The notes under the pieces: generated by a model | What the model was told of the DNA's origin: nothing | The model's database searches: none | The model's input: the letters and a program-made list of their open reading frames with translations, nothing else | In this document: piece by piece, positions 12,766 to 21,584 of the stretch | How positions within the stretch are numbered: the first letter of the stretch is position 1 | How the letters are laid out: each line of letters begins with the position of its first letter | Origin: Luteimonas terricola | GTDB taxonomy: Bacteria > Pseudomonadota > Gammaproteobacteria > Xanthomonadales > Xanthomonadaceae | Reading direction: 5' to 3' | DNA: 64,000 nucleotides | NCBI RefSeq assembly: GCF_004352845.1 | Contig: NZ_SJRX01000001.1 | Location: forward strand, 372,001 to 436,000 | Made by a program: the position numbers and the translations under genes

Positions 12766-12795
12766 AAAAACGAAAAAGGGCCCGATGGGCCCCTT
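12766..12795 (-). terminator. Second (rimP-proximal) leader terminator
   Basis: On the minus strand AAGGGGCCC pairs with GGGCCCTTT (one G-U) around a 3-nt loop (12784-12786). The RNA then runs through U5-CG-U5 (complement of 12766-12777). It lies about 45 nt before the rimP start codon. Confidence 0.75.
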
Positions 12796-12864
12796 GTCCG
12801 ATGCTGCTGGATCCGGTGCCGGCGCGCCTCGATGCGCACCGCGCGAGCCCGACTCCCGCAATCG

Positions 12865-12885
12865 AAAAAAGCCTCCTTGGAGGCT
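12865..12885 (-). terminator. First leader terminator upstream of rimP
   Basis: On the minus strand a 7-bp stem AGCCTCC/GGAGGCT (12870-12876 with 12879-12885) is followed by a run of U (complement of A at 12865-12870). It would end a short RNA of about 100 nt started at the promoter 12975-13003. Confidence 0.75.
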
Positions 12886-12974
12886 CTCCGTCGACCGCGA
12901 AAAGCTTGCAGCGGGGCCGGACCTGACGCCGGGAGGCGCCAACGGTGGTCCTGCATGTTCCGCCGAGCCGCTGA

Positions 12975-13003
12975 AGTATAGGCGTGAGCCCGCCTTCCCG
13001 CAA
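12975..13003 (-). promoter_or_regulatory. Sigma70-like promoter for the rimP-nusA-infB operon
   Basis: Minus-strand TTGCGG (12998-13003) and TATACT (12975-12980) are separated by exactly 17 nt. The predicted start of transcription is near 12968. It points into the leader with the two terminators and is the only good promoter match in this gap. Confidence 0.65.
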
Positions 13004-13083
13004 GCCGCGCCGGCGCGGGTGCCATTGCCGCAGGCACCATCGGTTAACCTTGCCGGTCCCACGCCAGCCGGTGCCACGCTTCC

Positions 13084-13644
13084 ATGAAACGCTCCCGCAA
13101 GACCGCCCTCGTCCTGATGGGCTCCGCCCCGCTGCTGCTGGTCGCCTGCGCGCAGCAGCCCGAGGTGCAGACCTCGGAGGGCCTGTTCACCTCGGTCGAG
13201 ACCTGCACCACCGAAACCATGGACCCGTCGATGTGCCGCCAGGCCTTCGAGCACGCCCAGGTGCAGGCTGACGCGGTCGCGCCGCGCTATGCATCGGTGG
13301 CCGAATGCGAGGCCGAGTTCGGCGAAGGCCAGTGCTCCACGCGCCAGCAGGCCGGCGGCGGCAGCTTCGTTGGCCCGATGATGGCCGGCTTCTTCCTCTC
13401 GCAGATGATGAACACCCGTGGCGGTGCCATGGCTCCCGCGGCGGGCGCCGGCCCGGCAGCCACCGCTGGGGCCACGCGCGCCGCGCCCGCCTTCCTCTCC
13501 AACCAGTCGGGCTGGCTGCGCCCGCAGGCCGGTCCCGGCGGCGCCACGGCGCTGGCCCGCACCGGCCTGCAGCCCGATCGCGCGCCCACCGTGCGCCGCG
13601 GCGGCTTCGGCCGCGCCGGCGCCGGCCGCAGCGCCGGCGGCTGA
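13084..13644 (+). CDS. DUF1190 (YgiB-like) lipoprotein
   Basis: The 186-residue product resembles E. coli YgiB (DUF1190), whose function is unknown. It has a signal peptide ending in a lipobox (LLLVAC, Cys near residue 22). The conserved Cys-rich segment reads [19 protein letters not shown], then [17 protein letters not shown] glycine/methionine stretch [16 protein letters not shown] and a disordered Ala/Gly/Arg tail ending in RGGFGR follow; YgiB has the same SFW..LMAG and RGGFG landmarks. It shares one base with the downstream ATP-grasp gene (TGATG), the same pairing as ygiBC. It is probably anchored in a membrane leaflet facing the periplasm. Confidence 0.85.
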   Translation: MKRSRKTALVLMGSAPLLLVACAQQPEVQTSEGLFTSVETCTTETMDPSMCRQAFEHAQVQADAVAPRYASVAECEAEFGEGQCSTRQQAGGGSFVGPMMAGFFLSQMMNTRGGAMAPAAGAGPAATAGATRAAPAFLSNQSGWLRPQAGPGGATALARTGLQPDRAPTVRRGGFGRAGAGRSAGG

Positions 13645-14828
13645 TGCGTCGGGTCGCGATCGAAGCGCGCCCCGACTGGCGCCAGCGCGCCGGGGACTGC
13701 GGCTTCGCCTTCCACACCATCGACGGTGCCGCGTACTGGGACGAGACCGCGTACTACGCCTTCGACCTGCGCCAGGTCGAGGACGACATCGAAGACCCCA
13801 CCGCCGAGCTGCACGCGATGGCGATGGCGCTGGCTGGCGAAGCCGCCGGCAGCCAGGAGCTGATGGAACGCCTGGCGATCCCCGACCAGGCGCGCGACCA
13901 GGTCGCCGAAAGCTGGCGCCGCCGCGACCCGCACCTGTACGGTCGCATCGACCTGGCCTACGACGGCCGCGGCCCCGCGAAGCTGTACGAGTTCAACTAC
14001 GACACCCCGACCTCGCTGTTCGAGGCCGCCTTCTTCCAGTGGGACTGGCTGGAACGCCAGCGCGAGGCTGGCGTGCTGCCCGCCGAGGCCGACCAGTTCA
14101 ACGCCATCCACGAGGCGCTGGTTGCGCGCTTCGTCGAGATCGGCGGGCGGCTGCAGCAGCCGCTGTACTTCGCCGCGGCGCGCGACAGCGCCGAGGACCA
14201 GGGCACCGTCGACTACCTGCGCGACTGCGCGGCGCAGGCGGGCATCGAAGCGGGCTCGCTGTCGATCGAGGACATCGGCCTGTCCGCCGACGGCCGCTTC
14301 ACCGCCGCCGATGACGTGCTCATCGCCAGCCTGTTCAAGCTCTACCCGCTCGAGGACCTGTTCGCGGACGAGTTCGCACAGGCCTTGCCGGGATCCGGAC
14401 TGCAGCTGCTCGAACCGCCGTGGAAACTGCTGCTCAGCAACAAGGGCGTGTTGCCGCTGCTGTGGGAGCGACATCGCGGGCATCCCAACCTGCTGCCGGC
14501 GGAATTCGATACCGGCGGCGACCTGCCGGCGGGCTGGGTGCGGAAACCCTTGTTCTCGCGCGAAGGCGCCAACATCGAGATGCACTTTGCCGATGGCCAA
14601 CGGCTGCACCAGCCGGGTCCCTACGCAGGTCCCGCGATACGGCAGGCACTGCATCCCCTGCCCGCGCACGATGGTGCCTGGCCACTCATCGGAAGCTGGG
14701 TGGTGGGTGACATGGCCTGCGGCATGGGTATCCGCGAGGACGACTCGCCGATCACCCGCGACAGCGCACGCTTCGTGCCGCACGCCATCATCGGCGACGG
14801 CCGCAGGCCGATGGTGATCGAAGCCTGA
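13644..14828 (+). CDS. Glutathionylspermidine synthase-like ATP-grasp protein (YgiC-like)
   Basis: The 394-residue product belongs to the GspS synthetase-domain family (YgiC/YjfC), ATP-grasp amide ligases related to the C-terminal half of glutathionylspermidine synthase. Visible features are the WDETAYYAF start region and the [22 protein letters not shown] motif. The ATP-grasp core follows, with [18 protein letters not shown] and [13 protein letters not shown], and a C-terminal [22 protein letters not shown]. No amidase domain is fused, so glutathionylspermidine formation is not implied; the true substrate is unknown. It is coupled to the YgiB-like gene by a one-base overlap. Confidence 0.88.
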   Translation: MRRVAIEARPDWRQRAGDCGFAFHTIDGAAYWDETAYYAFDLRQVEDDIEDPTAELHAMAMALAGEAAGSQELMERLAIPDQARDQVAESWRRRDPHLYGRIDLAYDGRGPAKLYEFNYDTPTSLFEAAFFQWDWLERQREAGVLPAEADQFNAIHEALVARFVEIGGRLQQPLYFAAARDSAEDQGTVDYLRDCAAQAGIEAGSLSIEDIGLSADGRFTAADDVLIASLFKLYPLEDLFADEFAQALPGSGLQLLEPPWKLLLSNKGVLPLLWERHRGHPNLLPAEFDTGGDLPAGWVRKPLFSREGANIEMHFADGQRLHQPGPYAGPAIRQALHPLPAHDGAWPLIGSWVVGDMACGMGIREDDSPITRDSARFVPHAIIGDGRRPMVIEA

Positions 14829-14865
14829 AAAGGCAAACGGCGCGTCCTTTTCAAGGAACGCGCCG
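14828..14865 (-). terminator. Terminator behind tRNA-fMet
   Basis: On the minus strand an 8-bp GC stem (14858-14865 with 14838-14845) extends by four more pairs past a one-base bulge. It is followed by GTTTGCCTTTT. It starts 11 nt after the encoded CCA of the tRNA. The U-tract is interrupted, so efficiency may be moderate. Confidence 0.6.
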
Positions 14866-14876
14866 CTGCTGTGTAG

Positions 14877-14953
14877 TGGTAGCGGGGGCAGGATTTGAAC
14901 CTGCGACCTTCGGGTTATGAGCCCGACGAGCTGCCAGACTGCTCCACCCCGCA
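14877..14953 (-). tRNA. Initiator tRNA-fMet (CAU)
   Basis: A 77-nt cloverleaf with encoded CCA is present. The anticodon loop is CTCATAA (anticodon CAT), and the anticodon stem has three consecutive G:C pairs (GGG/CCC), the initiator hallmark. The T arm reads GGTTCAAATCC. Bases 1 and 72 are both T, so the first acceptor pair is open, as required of an initiator; E. coli has C1-A72 instead. It lies between nuoN and the ygiBC-like pair, about 2 kb upstream of rimP on the same strand; in E. coli metY sits just before rimP. Confidence 0.96.
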
Positions 14954-14964
14954 CCAGGCCGACG

Positions 14965-14993
14965 ATTATGACGCAGCGTCGGATTTCTTGCAA
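14965..14993 (-). promoter_or_regulatory. Promoter of tRNA-fMet
   Basis: Minus-strand TTGCAA (14988-14993) and CATAAT (14965-14970) are separated by 17 nt. The -10 hexamer lies 11 nt before the tRNA 5' end at 14953, so transcription would start only a few bases before the tRNA. This makes the tRNA independent of the nuo transcript. Confidence 0.65.
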
Positions 14994-15033
14994 GCCAGGA
15001 GTGGCATCGCCACCTCCGGACCCGCGTGATGCA

Positions 15034-16497
15034 TCAGGCGAACGCCGCCTGGCACCAGGCCATGATCGGGCTCCATGCAACGCCGAGCACCAGCAGTGCA
15101 AGCGCATTGACGGTGAACAGCGTCCGCAGGGGTCCGTTGTTGCTGACCTCGATCGCCTTGCCCTCCGGCTCGTCGAAGTACATCACCTTGATCACGCGCA
15201 GGTAGTAGAACGCGCCCACCACCGCGAACACGATGCCGACGATGGCCAGCCACATCATGTCGCCGCCGATCGCCGCGCGCAGCACCACCATCTTCGCCCA
15301 GAAGCCGAGGAACGGCGGCACGCCGGCCAGCGAGGCCATGATCACCAGCACCATTGCCGCCATCCACGGGCTGCGTGCGTTGAGGCCCTTGAAGTCCTCG
15401 ATGCGATCGGCCTCGAAGCCGCGACGCGCCAGCACGATGATGGCGCCGAAACCCGCGGTGGCCATGATCGCGTAGCTGATCGCATAGAACATCGCCGCGG
15501 CGTAGCCCTCGGGACCACCGCCGGCGAGGCCGAGCAGCAGGAAGCCCACGTGCGAGACCGTCGAGTACGCGAGCATGCGCTTGAGGTTGCCCTGCGCGAG
15601 CGCGAACACGTTGCCGACCACCAGCGACAGCGCGGCCAGCAGCGCCACCATCACCTGCCACTGGTCCTGCAGCGGGCCGACGCCGGACTCGAGCAGGCGA
15701 TAGGCCATGCCGAACACCGCCAGCTTGGGCGCAGAACCGATGAACAGCGTCATCGGGGTCGGCGCGCCGTGGTAGGCATCGGGCAGCCACATGTGGAAGG
15801 GCGCGGCGCCGAACTTGAAGCACACGCCCACCACCAGGAACACCGTGCCGGTCAGCAGCAGGGTGCGCGTGCCGCCGTCGACGGCGGCTGCGGCGGTGCT
15901 GATCGTGGCCAGGTCCAGGCTGCCCGTGGCGCCGTAGACCAGGGACATGCCGAACAGCAGCAGGCCCGAGGCCAGCGAGCCGAGCACGAAGTATTTCATC
16001 GCCGCCTCGGAGCCGACCGGGTTGTCGCGGTCGAACGCGACCAGGGCGTACTGGCAGAGCGCGAGCAGCTCCAGGCCGACGTAGATCGTGGTCAGGTTCG
16101 GCGCCGAGACCAGCAGCATCATGCCTACGGTCGCGAACAGCATCAGCACGGGCAGTTCGCCCTTGTACAGGCCGCGCTCGCGCATGAACGGCCAGGCGTA
16201 GCCCAGCGCCACGGCGGTCAGCACCAGGATGCCGATCTTGAGCACATCGGCCAGGGTGTCGCGCACGAACATATCGGCAAGGACCATGCCCTGCCCGCCG
16301 ACGCCCAGCGCGATCATCACCGCGGCACCCAGCAGCACCGCCACGGCCAGGCCGTGCGTCACCACGCGGCGGCGCTCGCCCATGAACAGGTCGAGCATCA
16401 GCAGCGCGAACGCGCCGATCACCACCACGAGCTCGGGCGCCAGCGGCGCGATATCGGCCAGCGTCCGGACGGGAAGGTTCAATTCACCAGGCATCAT
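15034..16497 (-). CDS. nuoN: NADH-quinone oxidoreductase subunit N
   Basis: NuoN is one of three antiporter-like proton-pumping subunits in the membrane arm of complex I. The 487-residue product is hydrophobic throughout, with about 14 predicted membrane helices. Its family features are YVGLELLALCQYALVAFDRDN (with the conserved Glu), the GSAPKLAVFGMAYRLL region and LKRMLAYSTVSHVGFLLLGLA. Two adjacent ATGs (16497, 16494) could serve as start. It is the last gene of the nuo operon, 13 nt after nuoM, and is followed by tRNA-fMet. Confidence 0.95.
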   Translation of the reverse strand: MMPGELNLPVRTLADIAPLAPELVVVIGAFALLMLDLFMGERRRVVTHGLAVAVLLGAAVMIALGVGGQGMVLADMFVRDTLADVLKIGILVLTAVALGYAWPFMRERGLYKGELPVLMLFATVGMMLLVSAPNLTTIYVGLELLALCQYALVAFDRDNPVGSEAAMKYFVLGSLASGLLLFGMSLVYGATGSLDLATISTAAAAVDGGTRTLLLTGTVFLVVGVCFKFGAAPFHMWLPDAYHGAPTPMTLFIGSAPKLAVFGMAYRLLESGVGPLQDQWQVMVALLAALSLVVGNVFALAQGNLKRMLAYSTVSHVGFLLLGLAGGGPEGYAAAMFYAISYAIMATAGFGAIIVLARRGFEADRIEDFKGLNARSPWMAAMVLVIMASLAGVPPFLGFWAKMVVLRAAIGGDMMWLAIVGIVFAVVGAFYYLRVIKVMYFDEPEGKAIEVSNNGPLRTLFTVNALALLVLGVAWSPIMAWCQAAFA

Positions 16498-16510
16498 CGC
16501 GTCTTGTTCC

Positions 16511-18025
16511 TCAAAGCTTGCTGTTGGCGAGCATGCCCGCCAGCTGCGCGATGGACGGCTCCATCAGGTCGGTCAAGGGCTGCGGCCAGAGGCCGATGAG
16601 CAGCACGCCCGCGGCGAACACGCCCAGCACCAGGGCCTCGCGGCCGTTGATGTCCTTCATCGCGGCGACGTGGGCATTGCCGACCTCGCCGTACATCACG
16701 CGCTTGACCAGCCACAGGGTGTAGCCCGCGCCCAGGATCAGGGTCAGGGCGGCAACGAAGGCGATCAGCGGGTGGTGCTGGAACGAGGCCACGATGACCA
16801 TGAACTCGCCGACGAAGCCCGACGTACCCGGCAGGCCGGAGTTCGCGAACGCGAACAGCACGTAGAACGCGGCGAACCACGGCATCACGTTCGCCACGCC
16901 ACCGTAGTCGCGGATCATGCGCGTGTGCATGCGGTCGTAGAGCACGCCGACGCAGGTGAACATGGCGCCCGAAACGAAGCCGTGCGAAATCATCTGCACC
17001 ATCGCGCCCTGCATGCCCAGGCGCGCGGCCTCCGGGTTGCCGGTGTCGCGGATCAGGGCGAAGGCGATGAAGATGCCGAGCGTCACGAAGCCCATGTGCG
17101 ACACCGACGAGTACGCGATCAGCTTCTTCATGTCCTGCTGGGCCAGGGCCACGAGGCCGACGTAGACCACCGCGATCAGCGACAGCGCGATCAGCAGCCA
17201 GGCCCACTCGTGCCCGGCGTCGGGCGTGATCGGCAGGCTGAAGCGCAGGAAGCCGTAGCCGCCGATCTTCAGCATGATCGCCGCCAGGATCACGGAGCCG
17301 CCCGTGGGTGCCTCGACGTGGGCATCCGGCAACCAGGTATGTACCGGGAACATCGGCACCTTGACCGCGAAGGCGATCAGGAAGGCGAAGAACAGCCACA
17401 TCTGCTCGGTGGCGGTCAGCGGCAGCGCGTACAGGTCGGGCAGCTGCCAGCTGCCGGCCTTCAGGTACAGGTACACCAGGCCGACCAGCATGAACACCGA
17501 GCCGAGGAAGGTGTAGAGGAAGAACTTCACCGACGCGTACACGCGCCGCGGGCCGCCCCAGACGCCGATGATGATGAACATCGGGATCAGCATGCCCTCG
17601 AAGAACACGTAGAACAGCATCGCGTCGATCGCGGAAAACACGCCGATCATCAGGCCCTCGAGGACCAGCATCGCGGCGAAGTACTGGTTGACGCGCTTGT
17701 CGATCGCCGCCCATGCGCCGATCAGCACCAGCACCGTGACCAGGGTCGTCAGCAGGATCAGCGCGATCGAGATGCCGTCCGCACCCAGGTGGTACTGGAT
17801 GTCGTAGGCCGGGATCCACTCCCGGGCCTCGACGAACTGCATCGTGGCCACGGCCGCCGAGGCGTCGTAACCGGTGAACAGGGGGATGCTGATGGCGAAG
17901 GTCGCCAGGGCGATCGCCAGCGCAAGCCAACGCGCGGCAGCCGCGCGGTTGCCGAGCGCGAGCACCATCGCGCCACCGAGGATCGGCAGCCAGATGAGGA
18001 TGCTGAGGAGGGGCCAGTTCGACAC
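16511..18025 (-). CDS. nuoM: NADH-quinone oxidoreductase subunit M
   Basis: NuoM is an antiporter-like membrane subunit of complex I that pumps protons. The 504-residue product contains the conserved motifs FFEGMLIPMFIIIGVWGG (key Glu in the membrane), FAVKVPMFPVHTWLPDAHVEAPTGGSV in two parts around the key Lys, and MKKLIAYSSVSHMGFVTLG. The start is GTG at 18025 giving MSNWPLLSILIWLP. It lies between nuoL and nuoN with 13-nt gaps on either side. Confidence 0.96.
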   Translation of the reverse strand: MSNWPLLSILIWLPILGGAMVLALGNRAAAARWLALAIALATFAISIPLFTGYDASAAVATMQFVEAREWIPAYDIQYHLGADGISIALILLTTLVTVLVLIGAWAAIDKRVNQYFAAMLVLEGLMIGVFSAIDAMLFYVFFEGMLIPMFIIIGVWGGPRRVYASVKFFLYTFLGSVFMLVGLVYLYLKAGSWQLPDLYALPLTATEQMWLFFAFLIAFAVKVPMFPVHTWLPDAHVEAPTGGSVILAAIMLKIGGYGFLRFSLPITPDAGHEWAWLLIALSLIAVVYVGLVALAQQDMKKLIAYSSVSHMGFVTLGIFIAFALIRDTGNPEAARLGMQGAMVQMISHGFVSGAMFTCVGVLYDRMHTRMIRDYGGVANVMPWFAAFYVLFAFANSGLPGTSGFVGEFMVIVASFQHHPLIAFVAALTLILGAGYTLWLVKRVMYGEVGNAHVAAMKDINGREALVLGVFAAGVLLIGLWPQPLTDLMEPSIAQLAGMLANSKL

Positions 18026-18038
18026 GTATCGTCTTCCG

Positions 18039-20111
18039 TCAGGTCCAGTAGTGGATGAGCACGGCCAGGAGCACGATCAGGCCGAGGATCATCGCGAATG
18101 CATAGTCGTACAGGCGTCCGGTCTGCAGGCGCCGCACGACGCCCGCCATCAGGCCGATGAAGCCGGCACTGCCGTTGACCGCCACGCCGTCGATCAGCTT
18201 GCTGTCGACCGCGTTGGAGGCCTTGCCCAGCTGCAGGCTGCCGCCCGCCAGGCCGCCGATCCAGAAATCGTCGGCCCAGTACTTGTTCTCCAGCACCTTG
18301 ACCGGCAGCGCGAACGCGCTGCGGGCCCTGGCCGCGAGCTCCGGACGCCACCAGTACATGACGGTCGCGAGCACGAAGCCGGCCAGCGTCAGCCAGAACG
18401 CCGGGGTCAGGAAGCCATGCAGCGCGAACGCCACGGGTCCGTGCCACAGCTCGGACGCGACGCGCGCCAGGGTGTCGTTCTGCGGCAGCAGGTCGATCGC
18501 ACCGGTGAAGAACGGCATCACCTGCTCGCTGCCGCTCCAGTTGGTGCCGAACAGCATCGGACCGGCGGTGAGGAAGCCGATCGCGATCGAGGGAATGGCC
18601 AGCAGCACCAGTGGCAGGGTCACCACCCAGGGCGACTCCTTCGGCTCGTGCACGCCATGGTCCTCGTGCGCATGGCTGTCATGCGCATGCCCGCCCTGCG
18701 CTTCTTCGCGGAAGCGCTCCTTGCCGAAGAAGGTCATGTACAGCAGGCGGAAGCTGTAGAACGAGGTCACGAAGGCACCGGCCAGGACCGCCCAGTAGCC
18801 ATAGGTGCCGACCCAGCCCATGCCCTCGGCCCCGAACTTGGCGGCCTCGATGATCGTGTCCTTCGAGTAGAAGCCGCTGAAGAACGGCGTCGCCACCAGG
18901 GCCAGGGTGCCGACCAGCATGGTGATGAAGGTGATCGGCATGTACTTGCGCAGTCCGCCCATGCGGCGCATGTCCTGCTCGTGGTGCATGGCGATGATCA
19001 CCGAGCCCGCGCCGAGGAACAGCAGCGCCTTGAAGAAGGCGTGGGTCATCAGGTGGAACACGGCGGCCGAGTACGCCGACACGCCCAGCGCCACGGTCAT
19101 GTAGCCCAGCTGCGACAGCGTGGAGTACGCGACCACGCGCTTGATGTCGTTCTGCACGATGCCGATCAGGCCGGTGAAGAAGGCCGTGGTGGCGCCGATG
19201 AACAGGATGAACTGCAGCGCGACCTCGCTCAGCTCGAACAGCGGCGACATGCGCGCCACCATGAAGATGCCGGCGGTGACCATGGTCGCGGCATGGATCA
19301 GCGCCGAGATCGGGGTCGGGCCTTCCATCGAGTCCGGGAGCCACACGTGCAGCGGCACCTGCGCCGACTTGCCCATGGCGCCCACGAACAGGCAGATGCA
19401 GATCACGGTCGCGACCGACCAGGCATAGCCGGGAATGATCTCGATCACCTGGCCGCCGCCGATCGCCGGACCGGCATTGGCGAACACCGTGGCGTAGTCC
19501 AGCGTGCCGAACCAGTACGCCACGCCGGCGATGCCGAGCAGCATGCCGAAGTCACCGACGCGGTTGACCAGGAAGGCCTTGAGGTTGGCGACCACCGCCG
19601 TCGGCCGCTTGAACCAGAAGCCGATCAGCAGGTACGACACCACGCCCACCGCTTCCCAGCCGAAGAACAGCTGCAGGAAGTTGTTGGCCATCACCAGCGC
19701 CAGCATCGAGAAGGTGAACAGGCTGATGTAGCTGAAGAAGCGCTGGTAGCCGGGGTCATCGACCATGTAGCCGATGCTGTAGACGTGGACCAGCAGCGAC
19801 ACGAAGGTCACCACCACCATCATCATCGCCGTCAGCCGGTCGACCATGAAGCCGATGTGGAGCTCGTAGCCGGCGACCTGGAACCAGGTGTAGATGTTCT
19901 CGTTGAAGGGCGCCGCGCCCTGCCCCAGCATCTGCCAGAGCACGTAGCACGACAGCGCGCAGCTGAGCGCCACGCCGAGGATCGTGACCGTCTGCGCGCC
20001 GACGCGACCGACCTGGCGGCCGAACAGGCCCGCGACGATCGCGCCCAGCAGCGGCGCGAGCACGATCGCGATCAGCACCGCCTTCGAAATGACTATTTCC
20101 ATGCCAGGCAT
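18039..20111 (-). CDS. nuoL: NADH-quinone oxidoreductase subunit L
   Basis: NuoL is the distal antiporter-like subunit of complex I, with a long lateral helix coupling the pumping modules. The 690-residue product has the motifs LLVHVYSIGYM, FFGWEAVGVVSYLLIGFW, AQVPLHVWLPDSMEGPTPIS and IKRVVAYSTLSQLGYM. A His-rich loop (GGHAHDSHAHEDHGVHE) precedes the C-terminal lateral-helix region. A second in-frame ATG at 20102 (MEIVISKAVLIAIV) is equally plausible and has better Shine-Dalgarno spacing. It starts 4 nt after the nuoK stop. Confidence 0.95.
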   Translation of the reverse strand: MPGMEIVISKAVLIAIVLAPLLGAIVAGLFGRQVGRVGAQTVTILGVALSCALSCYVLWQMLGQGAAPFNENIYTWFQVAGYELHIGFMVDRLTAMMMVVVTFVSLLVHVYSIGYMVDDPGYQRFFSYISLFTFSMLALVMANNFLQLFFGWEAVGVVSYLLIGFWFKRPTAVVANLKAFLVNRVGDFGMLLGIAGVAYWFGTLDYATVFANAGPAIGGGQVIEIIPGYAWSVATVICICLFVGAMGKSAQVPLHVWLPDSMEGPTPISALIHAATMVTAGIFMVARMSPLFELSEVALQFILFIGATTAFFTGLIGIVQNDIKRVVAYSTLSQLGYMTVALGVSAYSAAVFHLMTHAFFKALLFLGAGSVIIAMHHEQDMRRMGGLRKYMPITFITMLVGTLALVATPFFSGFYSKDTIIEAAKFGAEGMGWVGTYGYWAVLAGAFVTSFYSFRLLYMTFFGKERFREEAQGGHAHDSHAHEDHGVHEPKESPWVVTLPLVLLAIPSIAIGFLTAGPMLFGTNWSGSEQVMPFFTGAIDLLPQNDTLARVASELWHGPVAFALHGFLTPAFWLTLAGFVLATVMYWWRPELAARARSAFALPVKVLENKYWADDFWIGGLAGGSLQLGKASNAVDSKLIDGVAVNGSAGFIGLMAGVVRRLQTGRLYDYAFAMILGLIVLLAVLIHYWT

Positions 20112-20115
20112 TCCG

Positions 20116-20439
20116 TCAGCCCTTCAGCGTGTCGAGTTCGGCGACGTTGATCGTGCGCCGGTTGCGGAACAGCGTGACCAGGATCGCCAGGCCGATCGCG
20201 GCCTCGGCCGCGGCCACGGTGAGGATGAAGAACACGAAGACCTGGCCGGCGGCGTCGCCGAACTCGCGCGAGAACGCGACGAAGTTGATGTTCACCGAGA
20301 GCAGCATCAGCTCGATGCACATCAGCAGGATGATCACGTTCTTGCGGTTGAGGAAGATGCCCGCGACGCTGATGCAGAACAGCGCGGAGGCCAGCGCAAG
20401 GTAGTGCCCGAGTGCCAGGCCCTGTCCGAGGAACTCCAT
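20116..20439 (-). CDS. nuoK: NADH-quinone oxidoreductase subunit K
   Basis: NuoK is a small three-helix membrane subunit of complex I related to MrpC. The 107-residue product keeps two membrane-embedded Glu residues: one in [17 protein letters not shown] and one in [14 protein letters not shown]. Both are needed for proton coupling in studied enzymes. It shares one base with nuoJ (TAATG) and ends 4 nt before nuoL. Confidence 0.96.
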   Translation of the reverse strand: MEFLGQGLALGHYLALASALFCISVAGIFLNRKNVIILLMCIELMLLSVNINFVAFSREFGDAAGQVFVFFILTVAAAEAAIGLAILVTLFRNRRTINVAELDTLKG

Positions 20440-21092
20440 TACTTCTCCTCCCCGTCGGTGGCGGCGCCGGCGGCCGGCGCGTCGTCGGCGACGTGCACGG
20501 AGCTCTGCATGTCGACCATGCGCAGGCGGTCGCCGGGGCGGGTACGTACCTGCTCGCCCGGATTCTGGTGTTTGGTCCCTTCGCGGCGGCGCAGCGTCAG
20601 CGTGACCGCGGCGATCACGGCCACGGTCAGGATCACCGCGGCGATCTCGAAGGGCAGCAGGAAGTCGGTGAACAGCCGGCGTGCGATCCACACCGTGTTC
20701 GGCACGCCCTCGGCCTCGAACGCATTGGCCGCAAACGGCGTTTCGACGAAGGCCATGATGCCGATCAGCGACAGCAGCTCGAGCAGCATCACCACCGCCA
20801 CGACCAGGCCGACCGGCAGGTAGCGGACGTAGCCTTCGTTCAGGGGCACGAGGTCGATGTCGAGCATCATCACCACGAACAGGAACAGGACCATCACCGC
20901 GCCGACGTAGACGAGGATCAGGGCGACGCCCAGGAACTCGGCGCCGGCGATGATCCAGGTGCAGGCCACGGTGAAGAACGTCAGCACCAGGAACAGCGCC
21001 GAGTGCACCGGGTTGCGGGCGCCGATCACGCCGATCGCCGCGGCGACCGCGACCCCTGCGAATGCGAAGAATGCGAGCTGTACGAAGTCCAT
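20439..21092 (-). CDS. nuoJ: NADH-quinone oxidoreductase subunit J
   Basis: NuoJ is a membrane subunit near the quinone-coupling region of complex I. The 217-residue product has five predicted membrane helices in the first 170 residues and the family motif [21 protein letters not shown] hydrophilic tail rich in Ala, Asp and Glu follows. The start is ATG at 21092, three bases after the nuoI stop. It overlaps nuoK by one base. Confidence 0.95.
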   Translation of the reverse strand: MDFVQLAFFAFAGVAVAAAIGVIGARNPVHSALFLVLTFFTVACTWIIAGAEFLGVALILVYVGAVMVLFLFVVMMLDIDLVPLNEGYVRYLPVGLVVAVVMLLELLSLIGIMAFVETPFAANAFEAEGVPNTVWIARRLFTDFLLPFEIAAVILTVAVIAAVTLTLRRREGTKHQNPGEQVRTRPGDRLRMVDMQSSVHVADDAPAAGAATDGEEK

Positions 21093-21095
21093 GGT

Positions 21096-21584
21096 TTACC
21101 TGTATGCGGCGTCGGCGGCGCGGCGCTCGGCGATCTCCGCCTCGAGGCGGTCGCCGATCGCCAGCAGCTGCGACTTGGTGACGACGTTCTCGCCGCGGTT
21201 CTCGAAGTGGTACTCGTGGATGTGGGTCTCGACGATCGAGTCCACGGGGCACGACTCCTCGCAGAAGCCGCAGAAGATGCACTTGAACAGGTCGATCTCG
21301 TAGCGCGTGGTGCGCCGCGTGTTGTCCTCGCGCTGCTCGGAGTCGATGGTGATCGCCAGCGCCGGGCACACCGCCTCGCACAGCTTGCACGCGATGCAGC
21401 GCTCTTCACCGTTGGGATAACGGCGCAGCGCGTGCAGCCCGCGGAAGCGCGGAGACTGCGGGATCTTCTCCATCGGGTACATCATCGTGTACTTCGGGCG
21501 CCACAGGTACTTGAAGGTCAGCGACAGGCCGCGGACCATCTCGATCAGCAGCAGGCTGCGCGCCCGGGAAATGAACTTGTCCAT
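21096..21584 (-). CDS. nuoI: NADH-quinone oxidoreductase subunit I
   Basis: NuoI carries two [4Fe-4S] clusters (N6a and N6b) that pass electrons toward N2. The 162-residue product has two ferredoxin motifs, [12 protein letters not shown] and [12 protein letters not shown], each with all four Cys. The N-terminal amphipathic region [16 protein letters not shown] is typical of the family. The start is ATG at 21584, which shares one base with the nuoH stop (TGATG). A longer open frame extends back into nuoH but is not a normal N-terminus. Confidence 0.96.
   Translation of the reverse strand: MDKFISRARSLLLIEMVRGLSLTFKYLWRPKYTMMYPMEKIPQSPRFRGLHALRRYPNGEERCIACKLCEAVCPALAITIDSEQREDNTRRTTRYEIDLFKCIFCGFCEESCPVDSIVETHIHEYHFENRGENVVTKSQLLAIGDRLEAEIAERRAADAAYR

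Larger units (their letters stand above)
12721..12968 (-). promoter_or_regulatory. rimP operon leader with two tandem terminators (attenuator candidate)
   Basis: The stretch 12721-13083 holds no gene. On the minus strand it contains a promoter (12975-13003), then about 100 nt of potentially structured RNA, a first intrinsic terminator (12865-12885), about 70 nt more, a second terminator (12766-12795), and the rimP Shine-Dalgarno. A RimP-leader attenuator upstream of rimP-nusA has been described in gammaproteobacteria; whether this sequence belongs to that family I cannot test by eye. The likely role is to tune expression of the whole operon through premature termination. Confidence 0.6.

Noticed and set aside
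12880..12945. A GTCAGGTCCGG stretch on the minus strand in the rimP leader, resembling the SRP RNA core
   Set aside because: The rest of the SRP signature (GGAAGGAAGCAGC) is absent; the sequence continues as CCCCGCTGC. I treat it as part of the leader, not a 4.5S RNA gene.
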